Notes under the pieces: model-generated
Database searches by the model: none
Seen by the model: the letters and a program-made list of their open reading frames with translations, nothing else
Told to the model about the DNA's origin: nothing
Translations under genes and position numbers: made by a program
Shown here: positions 7,768-16,299 of the stretch, piece by piece
How the letters are laid out: the number at the start of each line of letters is the position of its first letter
Numbering within the stretch: the first letter of the stretch is position 1
Assembly: GCA_023457355.1 (NCBI GenBank)
Contig: JAEWLW010000009.1
Coordinates: forward strand, 1-64,000
Source: Bacillota bacterium
Lineage (GTDB): Bacteria > Bacillota > Clostridia > Oscillospirales > Ruminococcaceae
Direction of reading: 5' to 3'
Length of the DNA: 64,000 nt

Positions 7768-8970
7768 ATGTTTCAATTCAGTACCATTCAAGAAGCGCTT
7801 GAATCGCTACGGCAGGGCGAGATTATTCTTGTCACCGACGACGAAGACCGGGAGAACGAAGGGGATTTTATCTGCGCGGCCCAGTTTGCCACAACGGAAA
7901 ACGTCAATTTTATGGCCGTGCACGGCAGGGGCCTTATTTGTATGCCGATGAGCGAGACGCTCTGCCAAAAGCTGCAATTCCCGCAGATGGTCCGCAATAA
8001 CAGGGATAACCACGAAACGGCGTTTACGGTTTCGGTCGACCATGTGCACACCACCACCGGCATTTCGGCTGCCGAGCGCAGCATCACGGCCATGAAATGC
8101 GCGGCGGATGATGCAAAACCGGCGGATTTTCGCCGCCCAGGCCACATGTTCCCGCTGATGGCAAGAAAAAACGGCGTTCTTGAGCGCAACGGACACACCG
8201 AAGCCACGGTGGACCTCCTGCGGCTGGCCGGCTTAAAGGAATGCGGCCTGTGCTGTGAAATTATGCGGGCGGACGGCGCCATGATGCGCACGGCGGAACT
8301 GATGGAGCTGGCGCAAAAATGGGATCTTAAAATGGTCACCATCAAAGCGCTTCAGGAGTACCGCAAAAAGCATGAGAAGCTGGTCGAGCAGGTCGCCTGC
8401 GCTTCTCTGCCCACAAAATACGGCGATTTTAAGCTTTACGGTTACATCAACACGCTCAACGGCGAGCACCACGTCGCGCTCGTAAAAGGCGAGATTGGCG
8501 ACGGCCAAAATCTTTTATGCCGGGTTCACTCCGAATGCCTGACCGGCGACGCTTTCGGCTCCCGGCGCTGCGACTGCGGCGAGCAATTTGCGGCGGCCAT
8601 GACGCAAATCGAAAAAGAGGGCCGCGGAATCCTGCTTTATATGCGCCAGGAAGGCCGCGGGATCGGGCTCATCAATAAATTGCGCGCCTATGCGCTTCAG
8701 GATCGGGGCGCCGATACGCTGGAAGCCAACCTCGCCCTCGGGTTCCCGGGGGACGCGCGGGAATATTTTATCGGCGCGCAGATTCTGCGGGATCTCGGCG
8801 CAAAGACGCTGCGTCTGCTCACGAATAACCCCGATAAAGTCTACCAGCTCTCCGGCTTCGGCATGGCGATCATCGAGCGCCTTCCAATCCAGATGGACGC
8901 CAACGAACACGACGCGTTCTATCTGAAAACCAAGCAGGAAAAAATGGGCCACATGGTGCATTACAAATAA
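7768..8970 (+). CDS. ribBA: Bifunctional DHBP synthase / GTP cyclohydrolase II
   Basis: Provides both precursors of riboflavin: 3,4-dihydroxy-2-butanone 4-phosphate from ribulose 5-phosphate, and the pyrimidine from GTP. The N-terminal RibB domain (about 1-200) has the acidic metal motif DDEDRENEGD. The C-terminal RibA domain has the zinc-binding cysteines in HSECLTGDAFGSRRCDCG and the catalytic RQEGRGIGL. The total of 400 residues is normal. AAGGAGG precedes the ATG, 12 bp after ribE. In the RibB half the HTTTGISAAERS and RPGHMFPL motifs are intact, so both activities are expected. Confidence 0.96.
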   Translation: MFQFSTIQEALESLRQGEIILVTDDEDRENEGDFICAAQFATTENVNFMAVHGRGLICMPMSETLCQKLQFPQMVRNNRDNHETAFTVSVDHVHTTTGISAAERSITAMKCAADDAKPADFRRPGHMFPLMARKNGVLERNGHTEATVDLLRLAGLKECGLCCEIMRADGAMMRTAELMELAQKWDLKMVTIKALQEYRKKHEKLVEQVACASLPTKYGDFKLYGYINTLNGEHHVALVKGEIGDGQNLLCRVHSECLTGDAFGSRRCDCGEQFAAAMTQIEKEGRGILLYMRQEGRGIGLINKLRAYALQDRGADTLEANLALGFPGDAREYFIGAQILRDLGAKTLRLLTNNPDKVYQLSGFGMAIIERLPIQMDANEHDAFYLKTKQEKMGHMVHYK

Positions 8971-8987
8971 AAAAGGAGCGATTCGCG

Positions 8988-9458
8988 ATGAAAACATTTG
9001 AAGGAAAACTCGTTTGCCGGGGGATTAAAGTCGGGATTGTTGCGGCGCGTTTCAACGAATTTATTACAAACAGGCTGCTGGGCGGCGCGCTCGACGGCTT
9101 AAAACGCCATGAAGTTCCTGAGGACGCGATCGACGTCGCCTGGGTCCCCGGGGCGTTTGAAATTCCGCTGATCGCCTCCAAAATGGCCAAAAGCGGAAAA
9201 TATGACGCCGTTATCTGCCTTGGCGCCGTCATCCGGGGCAGCACGACCCATTACGATTATGTGTGCAGCGAAGTTTCCAAGGGCATTGCCCATATCGCCC
9301 TGAGCAGCGAAATTCCGGTTCTGTTCGGGGTGCTGACGACTGAAAATATCGAACAGGCCATAGAACGCGCGGGCACCAAGGCCGGCAACAAGGGCTTTGA
9401 CTGCGCTGTCGGCGCCATTGAAATGGTCAACCTGATTCGGGAAATAGAAGCGAATTAA
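8988..9458 (+). CDS. ribH: 6,7-dimethyl-8-ribityllumazine synthase
   Basis: Condenses the RibB and RibD pathway products to lumazine; the family assembles into pentamers or 60-mers. The 156-residue protein has ARFNEFIT near the N-terminus, the substrate motif WVPGAFEIP, the GAVIRGSTTHYDYV loop and the FGVLTTENIEQAIERAG segment. AAAAGGAG precedes the ATG, 17 bp after ribBA. It is the last gene of the operon; a strong bidirectional terminator follows 27 bp downstream. Confidence 0.96.
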   Translation: MKTFEGKLVCRGIKVGIVAARFNEFITNRLLGGALDGLKRHEVPEDAIDVAWVPGAFEIPLIASKMAKSGKYDAVICLGAVIRGSTTHYDYVCSEVSKGIAHIALSSEIPVLFGVLTTENIEQAIERAGTKAGNKGFDCAVGAIEMVNLIREIEAN

Positions 9459-9485
9459 TTTTCCCGCGCCTACTGTTTAAGACAC

Positions 9486-9533
9486 AAAAAACGCCCCCCG
9501 ATGCAGGAAATAACTGCATCGGGGGGCGTTTTT
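9486..9533. terminator. Strong bidirectional terminator
   Basis: A long stem of about 20 bp (A-run, ACGCCCCCCGATGCAG, its complement and a T-run) with loop GAAATAA. It lies between the convergent ribH and lipoyl-E3 genes and works in either orientation. Confidence 0.92.
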
Positions 9534-9571
9534 GTTCGGTTTGACCGGTTTTAGCGCTTTTTAAAATCCCA

Positions 9572-11311
9572 CTATTTATTAGCGGTGTGAATTGCGCGCT
9601 TTTCCGCCTGCATAGCGGCCTCGCGCATGGTCTCGGTGACGGTGGGATGGGAATGGATCGTCTCGATCAGCTCATCGAGGGTGGCCTCCAGCTTGATTGC
9701 CAAAGCGCCCTCGCAAATCAGATCGGTTGCGCGCGGCCCGATGATGTGCATGCCCAGAACCTCGCCATATTCGGCACCGGCGATGATTTTTACCAGGCCT
9801 TCGCCGCCGTTAAGGATGAGCGCCTTGCCATTTGCGGCCATGGGGAATTTGCCCACTTTATATTGGAGGCCCCTGGCCTTGCACTGCTCCTCAGTAAGGC
9901 CGACGGAAGCCGCCTCCGGCATCATATAAACGCAGGAGGGACTCGTACTCTCATCGTAGAGGGCATCCAGACCGCAGATATTTTCGGCGGCGACTTCGCC
10001 CATGGCGGAAGCGGTGTGCGCAAGCAGCGCGTGGCCGAACACACAGTCGCCGATGGCGTAAACGCCGGGGACGGATGTCTCCATCCTGTCGTTGACAATG
10101 ATGCGCCCGCGGTCGTTATCCAGCTTGCCCGCCTCGAGATTCAGGGCGGCGGTGTTCGCCCTGCGGCCGATGGCGACGAGTACCTTCTCGGCCTCAAGGC
10201 TGACGGCTTCGCCCGCCTTGTTCTTGCAGACCACCTTCGCGCCTTCGGCAGCGGCCTCCACCGACTGCACAGGGCACTCAAGGTGGAAATCGATGCCCAT
10301 CTTTTTCATGTGATCCACGCCGATTTTGGTCAGATCGCCATCGAGCATCGGCAACATCGAGGGCATGGCTTCAATGACGGTGATCTTGGTGCCGAAGGCC
10401 GCATAGGCGCAGGCCAGCTCCAGGCCGATGACGCCGCCGCCGATGACAACCATGCTCTTGGGCAGCTTTTCGAGGGACAGCGCGCCGGTGGAATCGATGC
10501 AATTGGGGTTTTCCTTGATGCCGGGGATGGGCGGCACGGCGTTGACCGAACCGGTGGCCACGATGATGGCGTCGGCGGTCATCTCTTCGGTGCTGCCGTC
10601 GCTTTTCCTAACAGAAAGCTTCTTCGGGCCGACGAAGGAAGCCTCGCCGTCAATCTTTTTAACCTTGTTCATCTTGAACAGGCCGGCGATGCCGCCGGTC
10701 AGCTTCTTGGAGATATCATTTTTGTGCGCGATAACCTGCGGGAAGTTCACTTTAACGCCTTCCACCTCCACGCCGATTTCCTTGCCCTGCTCGCGGATGT
10801 TTTCAATCAGCTCCGCGCTGTGCAGCAGGCACTTGGTGGGAATGCAGCCCACGTTCAGGCAGGTGCCGCCCAGATATTCCTTCTCAATAACAGTAACTTT
10901 GGCGCCCAGCTGCGCCGCGCGGATGGCGGCCACATAGCCGCCGGGGCCGCCGCCGACGACGATGACGCTGGTATCCGCCGCCGCCTTTTTGGCCGGCGCG
11001 GCAGCGGCACTCGCTGCCGCGGGCGCCGGAACCGCCGCGGGTGCCGCCGGGGCCGCGCCGCCGACCGCCTCGCCGGGCTGGCCGATATAGGCGAGCAGAC
11101 CCTTGACGGGGATGTCGTCGCCTTCCTGCGCCACAATTTTAAGCAGGGTGCCCTCTGTCTCACTGAGAACCTCATTCGTCAGCTTGTCAGTCGTGATTTC
11201 GACGATCACATCGCCGACCTTGACCGCATCGCCTTCCTTCTTGATCCATTTGGAGACGGTTCCCTCCTCCATGGTGAGGCCAAGCTGGGGCATTTTCAAT
11301 TCATAAGCCAT
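9572..11311 (-). CDS. lpdA: Dihydrolipoyl dehydrogenase (E3) with N-terminal lipoyl domain
   Basis: Flavoenzyme that reoxidises dihydrolipoyl groups of the adjacent 2-oxoacid dehydrogenase complex with NAD+. The 579 residues begin with a lipoyl domain (1-80, lipoyl lysine in EITTDKLTNE), then an Ala/Pro-rich linker (about 85-112), then the E3 core. The core has the FAD motif GGGPGGY, the redox disulfide GGTCLNVGCIPTK, the NAD motif GGGVIGLE and the C-terminal HSHPTVTE with the active-site His. Lipoyl-E3 fusions are common in Clostridia. It is the last gene of the operon, 15 bp after E2, whose lipoyl domain is nearly identical. Confidence 0.95.
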   Translation of the reverse strand: MAYELKMPQLGLTMEEGTVSKWIKKEGDAVKVGDVIVEITTDKLTNEVLSETEGTLLKIVAQEGDDIPVKGLLAYIGQPGEAVGGAAPAAPAAVPAPAAASAAAAPAKKAAADTSVIVVGGGPGGYVAAIRAAQLGAKVTVIEKEYLGGTCLNVGCIPTKCLLHSAELIENIREQGKEIGVEVEGVKVNFPQVIAHKNDISKKLTGGIAGLFKMNKVKKIDGEASFVGPKKLSVRKSDGSTEEMTADAIIVATGSVNAVPPIPGIKENPNCIDSTGALSLEKLPKSMVVIGGGVIGLELACAYAAFGTKITVIEAMPSMLPMLDGDLTKIGVDHMKKMGIDFHLECPVQSVEAAAEGAKVVCKNKAGEAVSLEAEKVLVAIGRRANTAALNLEAGKLDNDRGRIIVNDRMETSVPGVYAIGDCVFGHALLAHTASAMGEVAAENICGLDALYDESTSPSCVYMMPEAASVGLTEEQCKARGLQYKVGKFPMAANGKALILNGGEGLVKIIAGAEYGEVLGMHIIGPRATDLICEGALAIKLEATLDELIETIHSHPTVTETMREAAMQAEKRAIHTANK

Positions 11312-11326
11312 GGGTTTTTCCTCCTG

Positions 11327-12571
11327 TTACAGCAAGATGCTCATGGGGTTTTCGAGCATATCACGCAGATCCATCTCGAACTTTGCCACCACGGCGCCGT
11401 CCAGCAGACGGTGATCCAGCGTCATGGATAACCGCATGACCTGCTTTTTGTAAATGTTGCCTTCATCATCCATCGCCAGCTCGTCCTGAATGGCGCACAC
11501 GCCCAGAATGGCGGCATCGGGCTGGTTGATGATGGGTGTAAACGTCTCAATGCCGAACATGCCCAAATTGGAAACGGAGAAGGTGGAGCCATGGTATTCG
11601 TCGGGGGTCAGCTTGTTCTCCTTGGCGCGGGCGGCCAGATCTCTGGCGGTGTCGGCCAGTTGGTCCAGCCCCATTTTATCGGCGTCGCGGATAACCGGGA
11701 CAATGAGCCCCGCATCCAGTGCGACAGCCATGCCCAAATTAACATGCGCGCGCTGGATAATCTTATCGCCGTCGAAGCTTACCAAAATCTCGGGATGTGC
11801 ACGCAGGCACTTGGCGGTGGCCTTGAGGATCAGGTCGTTGACCGAATATTTCTTGCCGGTTTCAGCCAGCAGCGTCTTGCGGAACTTCATGAGCTTGGTG
11901 ACATCCACCCGAATGTTCTGCGTGACGGGCGGAATGTCGGTGTGGGATTTAAACATCCGCTCGGCGACAACCTTGCGCATGCCCACCAGCTTCACAACGG
12001 TGTCGCCTTCCATCAGCTCCAAAGCCGTTTCGGGGGCGGCCTTCTTTTCCGGGGCGGCTGCGGCGGCCACAGGCGCGGGTGCGAGGGCAGGAGCAGCTTT
12101 TTGTGCTTGGGCCGCCGCCAGAATGTCCTTCTGCGTGATGCGCCCGTCGGTGCCGGTGCCAATAACACCGCTGTAATCCACCGACAGCTTCGCGGCCGTC
12201 TTGCGCGCCAGAGGCGAAATGCGGATGCGCTTGCCGCTGAGCGTAACGGGGACAGTCGCAGGTGCGGCAGCAGCCACGGGCGCAGGCGCAATCTCGGGTG
12301 CCGCCGCGGGCGCGCCGCCGCCGACAGCCTCGCCGGGCTGGCCGATGTAAGCCAGCAGGCCCTTGACGGGGATATCCTCTCCCTCCTGAGCCACAATTTT
12401 CAGCAGGGTGCCTTCAAATTCGCTGGCCACCTCGTTGGTGAGTTTGTCGGTCGTGATCTCCAGAATGATATCGCCGACCTTTATTTCGTCGCCTTCATGC
12501 TTGATCCACTGAGAGACGGTGCCCTCTTCCATGGTCAGACCAAGCTGAGGCATGATTACTTCATAAGCCAT
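11327..12571 (-). CDS. Dihydrolipoamide acyltransferase (E2)
   Basis: Core acyltransferase of a 2-oxoacid or acetoin dehydrogenase complex; transfers the acyl group from lipoyl to CoA. The 414 residues comprise an N-terminal lipoyl domain (lysine in EITTDKLTNE), an Ala/Pro linker, a peripheral subunit-binding domain (ISPLARKTAAKL, then GTGTDGRITQKDI), a second linker and the catalytic domain with HRLLDG near the C-terminus. AGGAGG lies before the start. The sequence resembles AcoC-type E2s, but the acyl substrate cannot be deduced. It lies 12 bp after E1beta. Confidence 0.93.
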   Translation of the reverse strand: MAYEVIMPQLGLTMEEGTVSQWIKHEGDEIKVGDIILEITTDKLTNEVASEFEGTLLKIVAQEGEDIPVKGLLAYIGQPGEAVGGGAPAAAPEIAPAPVAAAAPATVPVTLSGKRIRISPLARKTAAKLSVDYSGVIGTGTDGRITQKDILAAAQAQKAAPALAPAPVAAAAAPEKKAAPETALELMEGDTVVKLVGMRKVVAERMFKSHTDIPPVTQNIRVDVTKLMKFRKTLLAETGKKYSVNDLILKATAKCLRAHPEILVSFDGDKIIQRAHVNLGMAVALDAGLIVPVIRDADKMGLDQLADTARDLAARAKENKLTPDEYHGSTFSVSNLGMFGIETFTPIINQPDAAILGVCAIQDELAMDDEGNIYKKQVMRLSMTLDHRLLDGAVVAKFEMDLRDMLENPMSILL

Positions 12572-12583
12572 ATCAGAACCTCC

Positions 12584-13564
12584 TCACTTGTTCAGCACGT
12601 GTTTGACCGCTTTGACGATGGTCTCGGGGTGGGGAAAGTTTTCGTCTTCCAGCGGCGGGCTGAAGGGGGAGACGATATTGAGGCCGCAGACGCGCTCAAC
12701 GGGCGCATCCAGTTCGTCCAGCAGTTCCTCGGCGATCTGGGCCGATATTTCGCCGGCATAGCTGCCGCGCTTGACTTCCTCGGAAACGATGATGACGTTA
12801 TGGGTCTTGGAAACAGACTTCACAATGGCGTCCCAATCCAGCGGCACCAGCGAGCGCAGATCCAGAACTTCCACGTCAATGCCCTCGGCCTCCAACGTTT
12901 TGGCGGCCTCCAGAGCGAAGTTAACCTCGCGGCTCCAGGTGATGATCGTCAGATCCTTGCCCTCGCGCTTGACGTCGGCCAGCCCCAGCGGAATGGTATA
13001 TTCCTCTTCGGGAATCTCTTCCTTGCGGGCATAAAGCAGCTTGTGCTCCAGGAAAATGACCGGGTCGTTATCCCGGATGGCGGTCTTCAACAGGCCCTTG
13101 GCGTCCTTGGCGGTGCAGGGTGCAACAACCTTCAGACCGGGGAAGTGGCAGAAAAAGTTCTCAAGGGACTGGGAGTGCTGGCCGGCATTGCGGCGACCGG
13201 AGCCCATAGGCGCGCGCAGGACCATGGGGACGGACGTCTGACCACCGGTCATATAGCACATTTTGGCGGCCTGGTTCAACAGGGGGTCGGCGGCAACAGG
13301 CGCAAAATCGTTATACATCAGTTCCACCACCGGGCGCATGCCGCGCATGGCGGCGCCCACGGCCATGCCGCAGAAACCCTCCTCGGAGATGGGGGTGTCG
13401 ATAACACGGTTGGGGCCAAACTCCTCCAAAAAGCCGGTGGTGATGGCAAACACGTTGCCCATAACGGCCATATCCTCGCCCATGATAAACACTTTGTCGT
13501 CGCGGAGCATTTCCTCATACAGGGCTTCACGAAGCGCCTTGCTGACACTGATTTTTTTGCTCAT
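12584..13564 (-). CDS. 2-oxoacid/acetoin dehydrogenase E1 beta subunit
   Basis: The 326-residue beta subunit of the thiamine-diphosphate-dependent E1. It starts with the family-typical ISVSKALREALYEEM, contains the GEDMAVMGNVF segment with the glutamate that activates TPP, the DTPISEEGFCGMAVGAA motif and the C-terminal transketolase domain (DLRSLVPLDWDAI). The ATG at 13564 overlaps the E1alpha stop as ATGA, so the two are translationally coupled; a GTG further upstream is less likely. The pair resembles AcoA/AcoB of acetoin dehydrogenase more than pyruvate dehydrogenase, which is inference. Confidence 0.93.
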   Translation of the reverse strand: MSKKISVSKALREALYEEMLRDDKVFIMGEDMAVMGNVFAITTGFLEEFGPNRVIDTPISEEGFCGMAVGAAMRGMRPVVELMYNDFAPVAADPLLNQAAKMCYMTGGQTSVPMVLRAPMGSGRRNAGQHSQSLENFFCHFPGLKVVAPCTAKDAKGLLKTAIRDNDPVIFLEHKLLYARKEEIPEEEYTIPLGLADVKREGKDLTIITWSREVNFALEAAKTLEAEGIDVEVLDLRSLVPLDWDAIVKSVSKTHNVIIVSEEVKRGSYAGEISAQIAEELLDELDAPVERVCGLNIVSPFSPPLEDENFPHPETIVKAVKHVLNK

Positions 13565-14568
13565 CTTACCACACACCTTTCGTTGTCGCTGGTATACACC
13601 TCGGTAATGGCCTCAGCGGGGTCGGGGTAGGGGGAATCCACCGAAAACTGAACGGCCTCGTCCATTTCCTCGTTGGCGGCCTTTTTAATGGTCTCCAGTT
13701 CTTCTGCGGTAACGCCCATTTCCGTCAGGCGCCTGGCCATCTTTTCGATGGCGTCGTTGGCCAGTGCGTTTTCCATATATTCCGCGGGACGATATACAGC
13801 GGGGTCGCCGCAATAATGGCCCTGATAACGGTATACCTTGGCCTCCACCAGATAGGGGCCCTTGCCGCTGCGGGCATGTTCCATCGCTTTAACCATCGCT
13901 TCATAGACAACGACGGGGTCGGTGCCGTCCACCACCGCAAAGGGCACATCATACGCCGCAGCACGGCTGGCCACATCGGGCGTGTTGGTGACGCGGTGAA
14001 TCTCGGTAGAGACGCCGTAGCAGTTGTTTTCGATGAACCATACCAGCGGTAATTTCCAGGTAGCAGCCATGTTTAACGATTCGTGGAAAGTTCCCTCGTT
14101 TGTGGCGCCATCACCGAAACAGCCCACCGTGACCGCGTTATCGCCTAGAATTTTGGAAGCCAGTGCGGAACCGGCTGAGATGGGCTGACCGGCGCCTACG
14201 ATGCCGTTGGCCCCCAGATGATTCATCTTCTCCATATCCGCGATGTGCATGGATCCGCCCTTGCCCTTGCAGTAGCCGGTCTTTTTACCAAAGAGCTCCG
14301 CCATGGCCAGTTTGGGGTCACCGCCACGGGCAATAACATGGCCGTGGCCACGGTGCGTTGAGGTGAAGTAATCCTGAGGAGCGATGGCGGCAAATGCGCC
14401 GGCCTCGGCAGCTTCCTGACCGATGCTCAGGTGAATGTTGCCAGCCAGCATACCCTTGGTGAAGTACTCGGCTGCATGTTCCTCAAAACTTCTGATACGT
14501 ACCATCATGCGATAAAAATCAATCAGCATCTCTTTGGAGTACGTTTTCTTGTTAGCCAATTTTTTCAC
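13561..14568 (-). CDS. 2-oxoacid/acetoin dehydrogenase E1 alpha subunit (AcoA-like)
   Basis: The 335-residue alpha subunit decarboxylates or cleaves the substrate on TPP and transfers the acyl group to lipoyl-E2. The TPP motif is intact, running from GDGATNEG to the paired asparagines in FIENN. The active-site segment THRGHGH and the GANGIVGAGQP motif are also intact. AAAGGCGTG lies before the ATG. It is the third gene of the minus-strand operon, 25 bp after the PPC-domain gene. The best family match is acetoin dehydrogenase, and catabolism of a related short-chain oxo compound is possible. Confidence 0.93.
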   Translation of the reverse strand: MKKLANKKTYSKEMLIDFYRMMVRIRSFEEHAAEYFTKGMLAGNIHLSIGQEAAEAGAFAAIAPQDYFTSTHRGHGHVIARGGDPKLAMAELFGKKTGYCKGKGGSMHIADMEKMNHLGANGIVGAGQPISAGSALASKILGDNAVTVGCFGDGATNEGTFHESLNMAATWKLPLVWFIENNCYGVSTEIHRVTNTPDVASRAAAYDVPFAVVDGTDPVVVYEAMVKAMEHARSGKGPYLVEAKVYRYQGHYCGDPAVYRPAEYMENALANDAIEKMARRLTEMGVTAEELETIKKAANEEMDEAVQFSVDSPYPDPAEAITEVYTSDNERCVVR

Positions 14569-14593
14569 GCCTTTCTATTATTATGCGGAATCC

Positions 14594-15073
14594 TCATGCC
14601 TGTCTGGGGGCAAACAGAGGTACTTCCAGTTCGTCGTCAAATTTTCGGCCCATGACCATTCCCTCAATTTCCGCCAGGATAATGTCCACTGTCAGCAGAA
14701 CGATGGTGCCTTCCATCAAGTGCCCGCCGTAGGCGTTGCCGTACCGGTCGCTGAGGGTAATGTGTACGTGCAGATTGGTAATGCCCGCCTCATCATGGCA
14801 AATGATGCCGCTGGCGTTTGTCAGTTCAATAGGGCCGGTCAGATGCAGCGTTTCGCCATAGCCGTAGCCGGCTTTCTTCTCCGGCAGTTCCACGGGATTG
14901 CAGAACCTTACGCCGTCGAAACTGCCGATGGCGCTGAGAATCACACCGTTGTTGATACCGCTGCGCTTGCAGGCTTCCTCCAGGCCCGGCAGAAAATCGG
15001 TGCCGGGCTTCAGGCGAAGTGCGACGATACGGCCCAGATTGCCCTGTGCCATTTCCATTTCAAATTTTTCCAT
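14594..15073 (-). CDS. PPC-domain (DUF296) protein
   Basis: A 159-residue single-domain protein of the PPC/DUF296 family. Its fold is shared by plant AT-hook proteins and many bacterial stand-alone proteins of unknown role. Family signatures are the early KPGTDFLPGLEEAC helix, VILSAIGSFDGV, the metal-ligand-like NLHVHITLSD and GGHLMEGT. No AT-hook or other DNA-binding segment is present, so a DNA-binding role is not supported. GGAGG precedes the ATG. It is the second gene of the operon that encodes the dehydrogenase complex, 29 bp after the metallo-hydrolase, which suggests a metabolic or regulatory role linked to that substrate. Confidence 0.82.
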   Translation of the reverse strand: MEKFEMEMAQGNLGRIVALRLKPGTDFLPGLEEACKRSGINNGVILSAIGSFDGVRFCNPVELPEKKAGYGYGETLHLTGPIELTNASGIICHDEAGITNLHVHITLSDRYGNAYGGHLMEGTIVLLTVDIILAEIEGMVMGRKFDDELEVPLFAPRQA

Positions 15074-15102
15074 GGCAACCTCCTGAATAAAATTTTTTTA
15101 GC

Positions 15103-15873
15103 TTACAACTCTATGTGCTGAAAAGCACTACAGAGGACAATAGCTTCCGGTTTTCCCTGTGGCCAGGCCAGTAATTCTTTGGCCAGCACGGGCCGCATAC
15201 GCATGCTGTCGTCTTCTGAAAAGGGGACATGGTAAATGCAAAAGGTTTCTGTATTCAACGTGCCGTGAAAAAATCTGCCTCTTCGAAGCGCATTGAAAAA
15301 CAGTGGATTAATAAACGCTGCCCGAAGAGCAAGCCCCTCAACGGCGGAAAAAGTCTCGGTGGTATAGTCCACATCCGCCGTAAAAAGCACGTGCTTGTCT
15401 CCGAAGGAGATCAGGTAACAATAATGGGGGATATGCCTGAATTTCTTATCCAAATGCAGCGTGGAAAAAGCGCGCACCTGAATCTGCGGCTCAATACGGA
15501 AGGCCGCGCGCTGTGTCTGGTTTGACAGCAGCACGCAGGGGATGCGGTTTTCCCTGAGGTGCGCAATCAGCGCCGCCTGGGATTCTTCCGCCACCTCCTC
15601 GGGGAAGAAGACGCCTTTTATAGCCCTGGCCTTCAGATAAGCCCGCACCATTTCCGGCGTAAAGTGGTCCGGATGCTGGTGGGTAAAAAGCAGATAGTCG
15701 ATGTTATCATAAGGCGCGGTACCGGAGAGCAGCTTCTCCCACCGGTTTTGCCCTAAATTGCTGAAAGGGTGCCCTTTGGCGCCATAGATGCCGTCAAGCA
15801 GAAGCTTTGTGCCCTGATATTCTAAAATCAGCCCTGCGTTGCTAGATAACGTTACCTGCAACAAGTTATCCAT
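15103..15873 (-). CDS. Metallo-beta-lactamase-fold hydrolase
   Basis: A 256-residue metallo-beta-lactamase-fold protein. The zinc motif HxHxDH is present as THQHPDHF near residue 65, and later metal-binding positions are plausible (a histidine near 142 and ADVDYTTETF near 165). The overall layout resembles UlaG/RomA-like MBL hydrolases of unknown specificity. The ATG at 15873 has GGAGG 7 bases upstream; a GTG directly before it is too close. It is the first gene of a six-gene operon with the PPC protein and E1alpha-E1beta-E2-E3, divergent from the GntR gene at 16300. It may hydrolyse an ester or lactone precursor, which is speculation. Confidence 0.82.
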   Translation of the reverse strand: MDNLLQVTLSSNAGLILEYQGTKLLLDGIYGAKGHPFSNLGQNRWEKLLSGTAPYDNIDYLLFTHQHPDHFTPEMVRAYLKARAIKGVFFPEEVAEESQAALIAHLRENRIPCVLLSNQTQRAAFRIEPQIQVRAFSTLHLDKKFRHIPHYCYLISFGDKHVLFTADVDYTTETFSAVEGLALRAAFINPLFFNALRRGRFFHGTLNTETFCIYHVPFSEDDSMRMRPVLAKELLAWPQGKPEAIVLCSAFQHIEL

Positions 15874-15944
15874 CACGTTACCTCCGTCGCCGCGGTCCTC
15901 CGGGTGAACCCGATCCTCTGAGCCTTGCGCCTTAAAATCAGTGA

Positions 15945-16290
15945 GTCATCTTACGTCTTATTTGGGCGATTCACCACATTTTAATATGCGAAATACGCTC
16001 GTGAAAACCCTTGATAACCTGGTTTTACTCCGTGAAATTGATGGGTCATCTTACGTCTGCTCCTGTTACTCATCTTATTTATAATAGGCAAAAAAGTCAA
16101 TAATCAAAATTGTTACCTTAGTACTTTCGTCAAAACGTTTAATATTTATAAATCAATTTGTACATTATTTTAGATATTTTTCTTTTTGTGAAAGTCATCA
16201 TTGCTTTTTTAAAATACCTGAGGTAAGATGTATTTAATTCATTTAAATCAGCACAATATCTGGTTACTGGTGACAGGTAACTGGTAACTG
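15945..16290. promoter_or_regulatory. Divergent regulatory region with repeated operator-like motifs
   Basis: This AT-rich spacer separates the dehydrogenase operon from the GntR gene. The 14-mer GTCATCTTACGTCT occurs twice exactly 100 bp apart (15945-15958 and 16045-16058). The core CATCTTAC occurs inverted at 16223-16230. Directly before the GntR Shine-Dalgarno lie GGTAACT direct repeats (about 16276-16290) with an inverted GTTAC/GTAAC pair (from 16263). These are candidate binding sites for the FadR-like regulator. I see no clean consensus promoter. Confidence 0.5.
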
Positions 16291-16299
16291 GGAGGTCAT

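Noticed and set aside
9587..13630. Very long plus-strand open frames (614 and 679 codons) opposite the E3, E2 and E1beta genes
   Set aside because: They are antisense to genes with full catalytic motifs, have no ribosome sites and read as low-complexity Gly/Ala/His/Gln chains caused by the codon bias of the sense strand.
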